Source: Lunatimonas sp. (GTDB lineage Bacteria > Bacteroidota > Bacteroidia > Cytophagales > Cyclobacteriaceae). From it: a DNA stretch of 64,000 bases. This document shows positions 18,838 through 29,229 of the stretch, in pieces (positions within the stretch are counted from its first letter, which is position 1; every line of letters begins with the position of its first letter). The stretch lies in NCBI RefSeq assembly GCF_020832325.1, contig NZ_JAFIEU010000051.1:1-64000 (forward strand). Reading direction: 5' to 3'. Position numbers and translations under genes: made by a program. A model generated the notes under the pieces. That model was not told where the DNA came from. It worked only from the letters and a program-made list of their open reading frames with translations, and did not search any database.

Positions 18838-21800
18838 ATGAAACTAAAATTACCAAAGCAAATCACAAAGGGTTCCCACTCTTTGTGGATGGCGGGCATT
18901 TTGTGTACGTTTTCCGGAACACTCTATGCAGCCGAAAATTTACGGGGGGAAAGCGCAGTCATCCATCCCCCACTTTCATCGATGCATGCATCAGGTGACC
19001 TGTTCGCCAATTTTCCTCTTACTTACGCCGTATTTGACATTACCGTCACAGGACGTGTCACCGATCAAAATGGGGAACCAATCCCCGGCGCCACGGTAGC
19101 AGTTCCCGGCACCTCAATTGGTACCGCCACCGACTTAGATGGCAGGTATTCGATTACGGTTCCGGAAGGCTCTTCGCTGGTTTTTTCCTTTATAGGATTT
19201 GAGAGTACGACCATAGAGGTGGGGAATCAGTCTGCCATTGACGTATCACTTTCCGAAAGTGCACAAGCGCTGGATGAGGTAATCGTGATCGGGTACGGAA
19301 CACAGCAGAAAAAAGATCTGACGGGAGCGATCGTAAACGTGAAGGCGGAAGAAGTGATGAAGTACAAGCCTACCAGCGTTTCGGAGATTCTACGAACCAC
19401 CGTGCCGGGGTTGTCTGTTGGCTATGCCACCAATGCGCGAAACGTACCGGAATTTGAAGTACGGGGTGATGCCTCCATGAAAGCCGACGCCAATGCCGAA
19501 CGCGCTGCAAACCGTCCCCTCATTGTAGTGGATGGAGTAATTTTCCGGGGTGATTTGGCGGAAATCAATCCCAACACGATCGAAAGCGTCGATGTGTTGA
19601 AGGATGCTAGTGCTGCGGCGGTTTTTGGATCCCAAGCGACAAATGGCGTGGTAATCTTCACCACCAAAAAGGGTTCTTTTGGCAAGCCGCAGATAAACTT
19701 CAGCAATCGCGTTGGCCTGATTACCGGTGCGCGCAGGCAGCTTACCTACAAAGGTGGCGACGAAGTGCTCAACTGGCTTACCGATATGAACGAGTCTATT
19801 ACGAATACCATCACGGAGCCTTGGACCCGGTTTCGGGATTTTTACAGCATCGACCCGCAGTACCGGGATCAATGGTTGGCGGCTAACGGTATACCCGGTG
19901 AAACCAATCCGGATGTGATCAACGTGGCTCGGGTAAACAATTTCAACTTTTGGGACAATGAACTCGAAAACTACCGGAATGGCGTTGTCCATGACTGGCA
20001 AGACTACCTCTTCCACACGGGTGTCCGACAGGATTACGACGTCAGCGTATCCGGCCGAACAGAACGGGTTTCTTACTATTATTCCCTTGGATATAGTGAT
20101 AGGGAGTCGGTGATTATCGACGACAAATTTAAAGCGATAACCTCGCGATTAAACTTGGATGTGAACCTTGCGGAGTTCTTTAGTATAGGTGCCAATGCAA
20201 ACTTTATGTACCAAGACGAAGGACCTATGCCCATACCTAACGGTGGCTACCGTTCTTTTTCTCCCTATGACCAACCTTGGCGAAATAATATGCCTCGCAC
20301 GCGGGAAAATTTAAATGACCAGCCTGCGGGTTCTAACCTAACCAATCCTTACCAAGCGCCAAGCTGGAATACCCGAAGCCACACCCGCTTCATGATCAAC
20401 CCAACGCTTTATGCCAATATAACCCTTCCCTATGGCTTTAGCTTGAGGACAGATTATACGCCCAGGTTTGACGTTAGGAAGCGGTTTGATCTGAACGAGC
20501 GAGGAAACCCACAGCGGGCCGTTGACCAAGCCGAGCGCCGGTATAATGACACCTTCTCTTGGCAGTCCAATACCATACTGAACTGGGATGGTGAATTTGG
20601 CAGCCACCGGTTAAACTTTACCGGTCTGTACAATACCGAGCGTAATCAAAGCTGGGAAACAAGGGCATTTAACAATACCTTTTCGCCTACAGCGGGACTG
20701 GGTTACCACGCCATGCAGTTGGGGTTAAATCCTACCATGAGCACCTATGACGAGGCAAACTCTCGTACTGGCCTCATGGGGCGGGTCAATTACGCATTTG
20801 ACGACCGGTTTAATATTTCCGCATCGATTCGTAGGGATGGTTTTTCCCGATTCGGAATCGACAATATCTACGGAAATTTCCCATCAGTCTCCGCAGCTTG
20901 GACGCTCACTAATGAGGGTTTTATGCCAAAAGGGAAGTCATTGAGCTACCTTAAGTTAAGGGCAAGTTATGGAGTAAACGGAAACAGTAGCGGGCTGGAA
21001 GATTACAATGCCTACGCCAGACTTGCCAATGGGGTATATTTAAATTACGACGGGGGCTATATAGCTACACCTTATACCGAAATCACCCGTATAGCGAACC
21101 CAAATCTATCTTGGGAACGTACTGGGGCCTTCAACGTGGGCATAGACTATGGATTCTTCAGCGACCGCTTGACCGGCTCATTGGACGTCTATCAGTCAGA
21201 GACCCGCGACTTGCTGTTGGATCAAAAGCTGCCCGATCTGACAGGGTTCGAGTCGGTTAAAACCAACATAGGCAACCTGCAAAATAGGGGTTTTGATCTA
21301 GGGATTCGATCCATAAACGTATCCACCAAAGACTTCTACTGGACCAGTAACTTTAACGTAACCTATCGCATCAACAAGATCCTGACGCTGGGCAATGCGC
21401 CTATTCCAATGTCTGACGGCGAGGGAAATATGGTGATGAGAGAGCCGGACGACCTCCAAAACGGTTGGTTTATCGGCCGGAATAAGGACATTATCTGGGA
21501 TTGGGATTTGAATGGTGTGTACCAGATTGGTGAGGAAGCCGAGGCTGCCCGCTATGGGTTGTTTCCGGGTGATTTCCGCGTGGTGGACCAAAATAACGAC
21601 GGGGTGATCGACATTGACGACAGAGTGTTTCTTGGTCTCACCAATAATCCTTGGTACATGACCTTCCGAAATGACTTTGAATACAAGGGCTTCGATTTTG
21701 GATTGGTGTTCTTGGCAAAACTTGGCTATTACGGAGGCACACATGAGCCTTTCAACAACAACCAGGAATACATCAAAAACCACAACTGGTACAAGATACC

Positions 21801-22089
21801 TTATTGGACACCGCTGAATGGAGAAAACGACTTTGCTCGAATTAATTCCATTAACCTGACGGGAGGCCAAAAGTGGATCAACCGCTCCTATCTGCGATTG
21901 CAGAATGTTTCCGTAGGTTACAGCGTACCTGATTACCTAGCGCAGAAAATCAAGTCATCGCGGGTACGCTTGGCCCTAAACATCGAAAATGCAGCCATAT
22001 TTACCGGCTGGATCAGGGAACTTGGTGATCCGGAATCTGCCAGGGAAATGCCCAGAACCTATTCGTTTAGTTTGGACGTCACTTTCTAA
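18838..22089 (+). CDS. SusC/RagA-family TonB-linked outer membrane protein
   Basis: This 1083-residue outer-membrane importer has a signal peptide, then a carboxypeptidase-regulatory-like domain (VTGRVTDQNGEPIPGATV, then GTATDLDGRYSITV), a TonB-box-like stretch (DEVIVIGYGTQQKKDLTGAI), a plug domain (EILRTTVPGLSV, VRGDASM) and a large beta-barrel ending in an aromatic residue (FSLDVTF). It works with the SusD protein encoded 33 bp downstream to take up a glycan, peptide or other large ligand. The ATG at 18838 (MKLKLPKQ) is preferred to the TTG at 18805. No glycosidase, peptidase or sigma/anti-sigma pair adjoins it, so the ligand cannot be guessed. Confidence 0.93.
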   Translation: MKLKLPKQITKGSHSLWMAGILCTFSGTLYAAENLRGESAVIHPPLSSMHASGDLFANFPLTYAVFDITVTGRVTDQNGEPIPGATVAVPGTSIGTATDLDGRYSITVPEGSSLVFSFIGFESTTIEVGNQSAIDVSLSESAQALDEVIVIGYGTQQKKDLTGAIVNVKAEEVMKYKPTSVSEILRTTVPGLSVGYATNARNVPEFEVRGDASMKADANAERAANRPLIVVDGVIFRGDLAEINPNTIESVDVLKDASAAAVFGSQATNGVVIFTTKKGSFGKPQINFSNRVGLITGARRQLTYKGGDEVLNWLTDMNESITNTITEPWTRFRDFYSIDPQYRDQWLAANGIPGETNPDVINVARVNNFNFWDNELENYRNGVVHDWQDYLFHTGVRQDYDVSVSGRTERVSYYYSLGYSDRESVIIDDKFKAITSRLNLDVNLAEFFSIGANANFMYQDEGPMPIPNGGYRSFSPYDQPWRNNMPRTRENLNDQPAGSNLTNPYQAPSWNTRSHTRFMINPTLYANITLPYGFSLRTDYTPRFDVRKRFDLNERGNPQRAVDQAERRYNDTFSWQSNTILNWDGEFGSHRLNFTGLYNTERNQSWETRAFNNTFSPTAGLGYHAMQLGLNPTMSTYDEANSRTGLMGRVNYAFDDRFNISASIRRDGFSRFGIDNIYGNFPSVSAAWTLTNEGFMPKGKSLSYLKLRASYGVNGNSSGLEDYNAYARLANGVYLNYDGGYIATPYTEITRIANPNLSWERTGAFNVGIDYGFFSDRLTGSLDVYQSETRDLLLDQKLPDLTGFESVKTNIGNLQNRGFDLGIRSINVSTKDFYWTSNFNVTYRINKILTLGNAPIPMSDGEGNMVMREPDDLQNGWFIGRNKDIIWDWDLNGVYQIGEEAEAARYGLFPGDFRVVDQNNDGVIDIDDRVFLGLTNNPWYMTFRNDFEYKGFDFGLVFLAKLGYYGGTHEPFNNNQEYIKNHNWYKIPYWTPLNGENDFARINSINLTGGQKWINRSYLRLQNVSVGYSVPDYLAQKIKSSRVRLALNIENAAIFTGWIRELGDPESAREMPRTYSFSLDVTF

Positions 22090-22122
22090 TTGCAAAATGG
22101 CGATTTAGAAACTTAAACATGT

Positions 22123-24150
22123 ATGAAAATGAATTATTCAAAAATACTTAATCGATTTATCATTGTTGGGCTCCTTTTTTTTGGAGCGTCCTGTAGCGAT
22201 GATTTTCTTGACGAGAAGCCGCTCTCCTTTTTGAGCCCGGAAAACACCTATACGGATGCAGCCGGACTTCAAACTGCCTTGGATGGAGCGCTTCGTGGTG
22301 TGATGATGCAGTGGAATGGGGATACCCGTGAATTGATGTTTAACCATAACATGAGCGATGCTTCTGTCGTGGCATCAACCGACAAGCCGGACGCATTTGT
22401 AGATTTACGAACCTATGCCACCCCGACCAATTCACGTAACAATGACGCAGGCCGAACTCTATCTTTCTATGCGGAGAATTATAACCACATCAAAAAGGCC
22501 AATACGGTGATTGACTACATTGATTTGCCCGACTGGCCAAATGGTGCTGCAAATGCAGACAGAAACCACTTACTGGGGTCTGCCTATTTCTTACGGGCGT
22601 TCTTTTACCTTCAGCTGACCATGCAGTTCGGAAACGTGGCCTTTCCGCTGAACGTAGTTACGGAAGCCAGAAGGGATTTCAAGGTGTTTCATATGCAGGG
22701 GATTTGGGATCAAATGATCACTGATTTGGAATTTGCAGTACAACATGTGAAGCCCAAAAACCAGTTGCCGATAGGGCAAGCCCCAAAAGATGCGGTGCGC
22801 GTGCTGTTAGCGAAGTACTATATGTTGAATGAGCGCTTTGCCGATGCGGAGCAGCTGATGACCGATGTCATCAACGATGGACAATCCCGACTATTTACCG
22901 ATGAGATGATCCCCGCAGGGGTAACTCAAGTTGAGGTAGCCAATACAAACAACCCGAATACGGGTAACCCTTTGCCCGGTAGGAGTGGTTTTGCGCCGGC
23001 AGATGCGGTTAACTACTTGCACATGGACCGGGGTGCACAAAAGACCAGTAATCCGGAAGGTATTTGGTTAGTGGTGAATGAGCCCTTTATCCTAGGTACC
23101 CAAGGTCAGGCAGCCCGTATAAGGGCTTGGGGCCCTAATTTTGTGAGCACCAACTTGGGTGTGTGGGAGCCCGGAACTACTCGCATCGGGACCGATGTGC
23201 AAGCTACTACGGCAGATGCGAGGGGCCGTATGATGAAAAAATGGGGGCGTAGCCAAGGGTTTGCCCGGCCTACCAACTATTCGCAGTACGATATCTGGAA
23301 TTTCAAGGGCGAGGTGGATGAGCAAGACTACCGGCACAAAGACCTAAACTGGTTTGAAATGGAAGATGTGCTCTATGACAACCCATCCCTTAGGGATGAC
23401 GGTAGCCCCTTTTACCTGCAGCCGCTTCGCCTTTACGATAACAATGGAAACTTAACCTGCCAAGATACCATTCGTTGCTGGTTCGGATACCCAAGGTACA
23501 AGTTTTATTCTGTTAACCTAGAGGCACGTCCAGACAGGCAGGATAGCGGGAAGATGGACATGTATATCCTACGAATGGCTGAGGTTTACCTTCTGCGCGC
23601 TGAAGCGCGGGTATGGATGGGCGATTATGCAGGTGCTGCCGAGGATATTAATACCATACGCCGTCGGGCAAATGCCATCCACATGTACACCGTGGGAGAC
23701 CTACAAGCAGAAGGCATTGGTGCAGTTTTGGATGAAAGGGCGCGGGAATTGTATGGCGAAGAATACCGTCACGACGAGCTGGTACGTATTTCGGTGATAT
23801 TTGCCAAGACCGGCAAGACTGCGTATAACGGCAAAACCTACTCTATCACAGGAAATGATATCGAAAAATCCATTTCCGCGAATAGTTTTTACTACGACCG
23901 CATGATGGAGAAGAACAGTTTTTTCCGCGATGAGGTACGTTGGGCCACTTACAATACTACCCGATATACCATGGATCCCATGCACGTTTATTGGCCGGTA
24001 TACCAGCCTTACTTAGTTGGTAACGTGGAAGCAACATTGAATCAGACCACCGGCTACAACGGTGCAGAGAGTAATATAGAACCGCTGACCCACGTGGTGC
24101 AGCCTGCTGGAGCGCCTAATCAAGATCCCATGCGGGCGATTGGAGAATAA
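22123..24150 (+). CDS. SusD/RagB-family nutrient-binding lipoprotein
   Basis: This 675-residue surface lipoprotein is the lid that binds ligand over its SusC channel. The signal peptide ends in a lipobox (FFGASCSDDFLD). The SusD-like N-terminal domain has ALDGALRGVM and RAFFYLQLTMQFGNV, and the C-terminal RagB domain has YILRMAEVYLLRAEARVWMG and ERARELYGEEYRHDELVRI, both characteristic. It is about 100 residues longer than most SusD proteins. A strong terminator follows, so the SusC/SusD pair is a two-gene unit. Confidence 0.93.
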   Translation: MKMNYSKILNRFIIVGLLFFGASCSDDFLDEKPLSFLSPENTYTDAAGLQTALDGALRGVMMQWNGDTRELMFNHNMSDASVVASTDKPDAFVDLRTYATPTNSRNNDAGRTLSFYAENYNHIKKANTVIDYIDLPDWPNGAANADRNHLLGSAYFLRAFFYLQLTMQFGNVAFPLNVVTEARRDFKVFHMQGIWDQMITDLEFAVQHVKPKNQLPIGQAPKDAVRVLLAKYYMLNERFADAEQLMTDVINDGQSRLFTDEMIPAGVTQVEVANTNNPNTGNPLPGRSGFAPADAVNYLHMDRGAQKTSNPEGIWLVVNEPFILGTQGQAARIRAWGPNFVSTNLGVWEPGTTRIGTDVQATTADARGRMMKKWGRSQGFARPTNYSQYDIWNFKGEVDEQDYRHKDLNWFEMEDVLYDNPSLRDDGSPFYLQPLRLYDNNGNLTCQDTIRCWFGYPRYKFYSVNLEARPDRQDSGKMDMYILRMAEVYLLRAEARVWMGDYAGAAEDINTIRRRANAIHMYTVGDLQAEGIGAVLDERARELYGEEYRHDELVRISVIFAKTGKTAYNGKTYSITGNDIEKSISANSFYYDRMMEKNSFFRDEVRWATYNTTRYTMDPMHVYWPVYQPYLVGNVEATLNQTTGYNGAESNIEPLTHVVQPAGAPNQDPMRAIGE

Positions 24151-24165
24151 TCTAGCCAAATTAAT

Positions 24166-24200
24166 TACCCCCGGGATTTCCTCGGGGGTATTTTTATGCA
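24166..24200 (+). terminator. Terminator after SusD gene
   Basis: A hairpin TACCCCCG (24166-24173) pairs with CGGGGGTA (24183-24190) and is followed by TTTTTAT. It ends the SusC/SusD transcript and may also serve the convergent dGTPase gene. Confidence 0.75.
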
Positions 24201-24263
24201 TGTACGTTTCAATCTGGACCAAAATGGCGAAGGTATTTTGTCGGCCAAGACAGCAGTAGGAAA

Positions 24264-25601
24264 TCAGTTTCCCGGAAGAGTAATGCCTTTTACCCGTTGA
24301 TACAACAGCAAGGCATACTTATCGGTCATGCCCGAAACAAAATCCATCAAAGCCCGAAGTCTCAAATAGGGATGGACCTCGGCCGTCAATGGGAAGCCTT
24401 GCGGGAGAAGCCTCAAGATACTCTTGTCCCTACCAGAAAACCGGGAGCCTTCGTGAAATTTGTGCCATAGGGCTTTTGAAAATACCTCCAACAATCCTTC
24501 CAATACCTGAAAACCTGCAGCCTCTTTTTCAAGAACCGGCTGGGAACGATAGATTTTCTCTACCGAAAGCCTTCCTATTTCTTCCAATACCTTAGCAGAA
24601 GGGAGCGTGTCAGTCAATGCCCGATCGAATGTGCCCTCTAGCATAGCCGCTTCGTACATTTGGAACGCGTCTACCGTTTCCGCAACCAATTGCTGTATGG
24701 CCATGGCTCGAAGGATACCCAGCTTTTGTTTATCGCTGGGGTACTCATTGAGCTTCTTAGCGGAAAAACGGTCACCGATGATGGTTGCTAGTAGGTCAAT
24801 TACCTGATTTAAGGGTACCAATCCCAATGTGCAGCCATCCTCTAGGTCTATGATGCTGTAGCATATATCGTCCGCAGCTTCAACCAGAAAAGCCAACGGA
24901 TGTCTTACCCATGCCTGTTTACCCAGTGCATTGATGCCAAGTCCCTCTGCGACAATCCGGTAGGTGTCCAATTCAGCAGTAAAAAAGCCAAACTTTTTTT
25001 GACTCCTTCTTTTGGGAAATTCTTCATCTATTAGGGCAGGTCGAGGGTATTTGGTAAAAGCCGCCAGTGTTGCCGCTGAGATGCGAATGCCGTTTTCCCT
25101 AGCTACCAGCATGCGAAATCCCTGAGCATTGCCTTCAAAACGTACCATGTCTTCCCATTCTGCATCGGCGAGAAGCGGTTTCCATACCTGTCCATAGGGG
25201 TGGAATTTGAAAAAATCGGATATGGCCTCCTCTCCGGCATGCCCGAATGGTGGGTTTCCGATATCATGTGTGAGTGCTGCCGCTGATACGATGGCTCCGA
25301 TATCGCCCGCATGCAGGTGAGCAGAGGCTATCTCCGGGTATTTCTCTAACAGAAATTCACCGGCTGTTTTTCCAAGTGAGCGGCCCACCGAAGCCACTTC
25401 CAAACTATGAGTCAGACGGGTATGTACAAAGTCGTCTTCCGGCAAGGGGAAGACCTGGGTTTTGTCCTGCAGATTGCGGAATGGAGCCGAAAATACAATT
25501 CGATCAAAGTCACGCTCAAAGATACTTCTTGATAGCAGTGCACCACTTGCAGTTTGGCTGTTCAGCCCCAGGGGCCTGAGCAGATTTTCCCATTTCATCA
25601 T
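24264..25601 (-). CDS. dgt: Deoxyguanosinetriphosphate triphosphohydrolase-like protein
   Basis: This HD-domain enzyme of 445 residues splits dNTPs, in the type case dGTP, to nucleoside and triphosphate. The HD metal ligands are seen in RLTHSLEVASVGRSLG near residue 62 and ALTHDIGNPPFGHAGEEAI near residue 112, and a further Asp in FLVEAADDICYSIIDLED. Family members control dNTP pools and can limit phage replication. It is divergent from the dehydratase gene with a gap of only 65 bp, so promoters are close together. The exact nucleotide preference is not predictable. Confidence 0.9.
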   Translation of the reverse strand: MMKWENLLRPLGLNSQTASGALLSRSIFERDFDRIVFSAPFRNLQDKTQVFPLPEDDFVHTRLTHSLEVASVGRSLGKTAGEFLLEKYPEIASAHLHAGDIGAIVSAAALTHDIGNPPFGHAGEEAISDFFKFHPYGQVWKPLLADAEWEDMVRFEGNAQGFRMLVARENGIRISAATLAAFTKYPRPALIDEEFPKRRSQKKFGFFTAELDTYRIVAEGLGINALGKQAWVRHPLAFLVEAADDICYSIIDLEDGCTLGLVPLNQVIDLLATIIGDRFSAKKLNEYPSDKQKLGILRAMAIQQLVAETVDAFQMYEAAMLEGTFDRALTDTLPSAKVLEEIGRLSVEKIYRSQPVLEKEAAGFQVLEGLLEVFSKALWHKFHEGSRFSGRDKSILRLLPQGFPLTAEVHPYLRLRALMDFVSGMTDKYALLLYQRVKGITLPGN

Positions 25602-25666
25602 GGCGTCAAAAATACGATTTTTTCTTGGGAACGCTTACCTTTGGGTTTCTCAACCGAACTGTAGTC

Positions 25667-26623
25667 ATGACTTCCAAGACCACCTTTCCTACGCTGCCGG
25701 ACATCCGTATGGCTCATGCGCGCATACAGCCGATGATTCACCGGACCCCGATACTGACAAATTCAGCTATCGATCACCTAGCCGGGTGCGAAATATATTT
25801 TAAGTGTGAAAATTTCCAAAAAGTGGGAGCTTTTAAAGCGCGAGGTGCAGCTAATGCTGTGCTCAAATTAAGTTCCGAACAACGGAGTCGGGGTGTAGCA
25901 ACCCATTCGAGCGGGAACCATGCCGCGGCGCTTGCACGCGCAGCGAGTGCTGCTGGGATTAAATCTTACATTGTGATGCCATCTACAGCTCCGGAGATCA
26001 AGAAGAAAGCGGTGGAGAGTTACGGTGGACAGATCATTTTTTGCGAGCCTACGCTCGAAGCCCGTCAGCGCACTTTGGATGAAGTGGTCGCCGATACAGG
26101 GGCTGCGTTTATTCCACCGTACGATCACCTGGATGTGATAGAGGGTCAGGCCACTTGTGCGTTGGAGATATGGGAGGAGGAGCTCTCCTTGGACGCTTTG
26201 GTGGCGCCAGTCGGCGGCGGCGGCTTGCTTGGTGGCACGGCACTGACCACGCACTACTTGGCGCCAAAGTGCAAAGTCTATGGGGCGGAACCGGAAGGTG
26301 CAGATGACGCTTACCGCTCCTTTCAGGCAGATCAACTGATCCCGATGAAGAACCCAAAAACCATTGCTGATGGGCTGTTAACTTCGCTTGGCAATCTCAA
26401 CTGGGAAATCATACGCCGTTACGTAACGGATGTTCTTACCGCTAGCGACGAAGAAATTATTGCAGCGATGCGGTTGGTTTACGAGCGAATGAAAATCGTC
26501 ATTGAACCAAGTTGTGCGGTGCCGTTGGCAGTGGTAATCAAGTATCCTGCATACTTTAACGGGAAAAAAGTGGGTGTAATTCTCTCAGGAGGAAACGTTG
26601 ACTTAGGTAAGTTGCCCTTTTAG
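25667..26623 (+). CDS. PLP-dependent threonine/serine dehydratase or serine racemase
   Basis: This fold-type II PLP enzyme of 318 residues has the PLP lysine in QKVGAFKARGA near residue 49, the substrate-binding SSGNHAAAL, and the glycine-rich phosphate loop APVGGGGLLGGTAL. It lacks a C-terminal ACT regulatory domain, so it is more like catabolic threonine dehydratase or serine racemase than biosynthetic IlvA. The frame is open from a TTG at 25625, but the ATG at 25667 (MTSKTTFPTL) is a better start. Its last four bases overlap the 3' end of the convergent cysteine desulfurase gene. Confidence 0.87.
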   Translation: MTSKTTFPTLPDIRMAHARIQPMIHRTPILTNSAIDHLAGCEIYFKCENFQKVGAFKARGAANAVLKLSSEQRSRGVATHSSGNHAAALARAASAAGIKSYIVMPSTAPEIKKKAVESYGGQIIFCEPTLEARQRTLDEVVADTGAAFIPPYDHLDVIEGQATCALEIWEEELSLDALVAPVGGGGLLGGTALTTHYLAPKCKVYGAEPEGADDAYRSFQADQLIPMKNPKTIADGLLTSLGNLNWEIIRRYVTDVLTASDEEIIAAMRLVYERMKIVIEPSCAVPLAVVIKYPAYFNGKKVGVILSGGNVDLGKLPF

Positions 26624-27765
26624 GTATAAAGTTCCTGTAGTTTTTCTACGGTGTAGTTAAGCTCTTCCAAGGTGTTAAATCGGCTAAATGAAAACCTGAC
26701 CGATTCCCTTTCCGGGGATGCGTTAAGTGCTTGGAGTACGTGTGAGCCTAGTACAGCTCCGCTGCTGCAGGCAGATCCTCCGGAAGCCGAAATACCGCTA
26801 AGATCCAGATTGAACAGCAACATTCCCTGATTGGAAGGTGATGGCGGGAAGCTGACACTTACTACGGTATACAGGCTTTGATCCAAGTCTCCGGATTTTC
26901 CATTGAATTGTATTCCAGGGATGAGGTGCCGCATGCGTTGGATAAAATGGGATTTTAGCTGTTTGATGTGTGCAGTGTGCGCGTCCATTTCCGCATATCC
27001 GAGTTCTAATGCCTTGGCAAGCCCCATGATTCCAGGGACATTTTCAGTTCCCCCACGCATGTTTCGTTCTTGAGAGCCACCATGTAAGTAGGGTTTAATC
27101 CGCCGATCTTTTTTTACATAGAGAAAACCCACACCTTTTGGGCCGTGAAACTTGTGTGCTGCCGCTGAGATTGCATCTACCGGAAGAGATCTAAGGTTAT
27201 GGGGGAAGTGCCCTACGGTCTGCACGGTGTCGGAGTGAAAAAAAGCCCCGAAGCGTTTACAGAGATCTCCAATGACCTGTAGGTCCGTCAGATTTCCTAT
27301 TTCGTTATTCCCCTCCATCAACGTTACCAAGCTCTTTGGGTTTTCTTCGAGAAGCGTGGCTAACTGGTCCACATCTAAATTGCCTGTTCCGTCTACATGG
27401 AGCAGCCTAAGAGGAATTTTTTTCGCGTGTGCACATACTTCAGCGGCATGCAACACCGCATGGTGTTCCAATGGCGAGCTGATGATTTGGGTTAGGCCCA
27501 GTGCCTCCACTGCCCCATGAATAGCAGTATTATCGGCCTCTGTTCCTCCTGAAGTAAAGAATATTTCTCCGGGACTGACGTTTAATAGAGACGCAACCGT
27601 CTTTCTGGCTTTTTCGATGGCTACTCGGACTTCCCTGCCGTGCTTGTGCACCGAGGAGGGGTTTCCAAAGTGATTTCTCAAGTAAGGAAGCATGGCTTCC
27701 AAAACCCGTTCGTCTAATGAAGTGGTAGCCGCATTATCCAGATAGATTGCTGTGGTTTTGTTCAT
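26620..27765 (-). CDS. Cysteine desulfurase family protein (IscS/NifS-like)
   Basis: This PLP enzyme of 381 residues takes sulfur from cysteine for Fe-S clusters, tRNA thiolation or other uses. Visible are YLDNAATTSLDERVLEAM at the N-terminus, the PLP lysine in AAHKFHGPKGVGFLYVKK near residue 205, and the persulfide-carrying Cys in SASGGSACSSGAV near residue 335, typical of class I enzymes. No iscU, iscA or thiI gene adjoins it, so its sulfur acceptor is unknown. It lies 24 bp downstream of glmM on the same strand. Confidence 0.9.
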   Translation of the reverse strand: MNKTTAIYLDNAATTSLDERVLEAMLPYLRNHFGNPSSVHKHGREVRVAIEKARKTVASLLNVSPGEIFFTSGGTEADNTAIHGAVEALGLTQIISSPLEHHAVLHAAEVCAHAKKIPLRLLHVDGTGNLDVDQLATLLEENPKSLVTLMEGNNEIGNLTDLQVIGDLCKRFGAFFHSDTVQTVGHFPHNLRSLPVDAISAAAHKFHGPKGVGFLYVKKDRRIKPYLHGGSQERNMRGGTENVPGIMGLAKALELGYAEMDAHTAHIKQLKSHFIQRMRHLIPGIQFNGKSGDLDQSLYTVVSVSFPPSPSNQGMLLFNLDLSGISASGGSACSSGAVLGSHVLQALNASPERESVRFSFSRFNTLEELNYTVEKLQELYT

Positions 27766-27789
27766 TCGTACTTGATTGGGATGCTTGGT

Positions 27790-29181
27790 TCAAATGGTCT
27801 CTGAAATCACCTCTTTGATATCCAATATGATCTTATTGGCCAAATGCTCCGCCGTAGCCTGACTGTCAGATTCAGAATAAATCCGGATGATCGGTTCCGT
27901 ATTTGATTTTCGTAAGTGTACCCACTCTTTTTCAAATTCTATTTTGACACCGTCTATGTCGATGATATGGTGTTTCTTGTATTTTAGCTTGATCGCATCT
28001 AGGATTCGGTCCATGTCTATCCCTGCGGTCAGCTCTATTTTATTTTTAGAGATATGATAGTTTGGATAGGTCGCTCTCAATCTGCTGGCAGATTTGCCAA
28101 ATTGAGCCAAATGAGTAAGGAATAATCCAATGCCTACTAAGGCATCCCGTCCATAGTGTGAAGCTGGGTAGATAACCCCTCCATTGCCTTCACCACCGAT
28201 GATTGCATTTACTTCCTTCATCTTGTGGACTACGTTTACTTCGCCGACCGCTGACGCATGATACTCGCCGCCACGGCGCAAGGTTACATCTTTTAGGGCA
28301 CGGGAGGAGCTCAGGTTGGATACCGTATTGCCAGGGGTCTGAGAAAGCACGTAGTCAGCTACTGCTACAATGGTGTATTCCTCCCCAAAGAAGCTACCGT
28401 CTTCGCAGAAAAAGGCCAGTCGATCAACGTCCGGATCCACGACTATACCCAGATCAAAATTACCATTTTCTAGTTTTTTGGCGATATCCCGAAGGTTTTC
28501 GGGCAAAGGTTCTGGGTTATGGGGGAAGTCTCCGTTGGGCTCGCAGTAAAGCTCTTCTACTATGGATACGCCCAATGCTCTGAGAAGCTTGGGGATTACG
28601 ATACCTCCAGTGGAATTTACGCAATCCACCACAACCTTGAAATTCCTAGCAGCAATTGCCTCGGTATCCACTATGTCCAAATTTAGTACGTGTTCGATGT
28701 GGATGTCCAGGTAATCGTCTTTTGGCGTGTATTTCCCCAATTTTTTAACGGTGGCGAAGGAAAAATTATCTTTCTCGGCTTTTTCAAGAACCACTTTCCC
28801 ATCTTCGTCGCTGATAAATTCTCCCGTGCTTCCGAGCAATTTTAGAGCGTTCCATTGGATTGGGTTGTGGCTCGCAGTGATGATGATACCTCCTCCGGCG
28901 TTTTCGCAGGGAACTGCCAGTTCAACGGTTGGGGTGGTGCTAAGGCCAAGGTCTATCACTTCGATACCCAAACCTTGAAGCGTTGCTGTAATAAGTTGGG
29001 ACACCATGGGGCCTGAGATACGTGCATCTCTTCCGATTACAATTTTCCGGTTGTTTGATTTTTCAATAACCCAAGAACCGAAGGCTGCGGCAAACTTTAC
29101 AATATCAATAGGGGTAAGCGCTTCACCACTTTTGCCGCCAATAGTTCCTCTAATGCCGGAAATAGACTTGATTAATGCCAC
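27790..29181 (-). CDS. glmM: Phosphoglucosamine mutase
   Basis: This enzyme of 463 residues converts glucosamine-6-phosphate to glucosamine-1-phosphate for UDP-GlcNAc and cell-wall synthesis. The phosphoserine loop is ITASHNPIQWNALKLLG near residue 103, the metal loop is VVDPDVDRLAFF near residue 248, the sugar-binding loop GGEGNGGVIYP near residue 330, and the phosphate-binding end LRKSNTEPIIRIYSES. These also fit archaeal-type phosphomannomutase/phosphoglucomutase, so the sugar specificity is likely but not proven. Confidence 0.88.
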   Translation of the reverse strand: MALIKSISGIRGTIGGKSGEALTPIDIVKFAAAFGSWVIEKSNNRKIVIGRDARISGPMVSQLITATLQGLGIEVIDLGLSTTPTVELAVPCENAGGGIIITASHNPIQWNALKLLGSTGEFISDEDGKVVLEKAEKDNFSFATVKKLGKYTPKDDYLDIHIEHVLNLDIVDTEAIAARNFKVVVDCVNSTGGIVIPKLLRALGVSIVEELYCEPNGDFPHNPEPLPENLRDIAKKLENGNFDLGIVVDPDVDRLAFFCEDGSFFGEEYTIVAVADYVLSQTPGNTVSNLSSSRALKDVTLRRGGEYHASAVGEVNVVHKMKEVNAIIGGEGNGGVIYPASHYGRDALVGIGLFLTHLAQFGKSASRLRATYPNYHISKNKIELTAGIDMDRILDAIKLKYKKHHIIDIDGVKIEFEKEWVHLRKSNTEPIIRIYSESDSQATAEHLANKIILDIKEVISETI

Positions 29182-29229
29182 AGAAAGTACGTTAAAATGC
29201 TGTCAAAAAAAGAAATTTCAATAATGCTA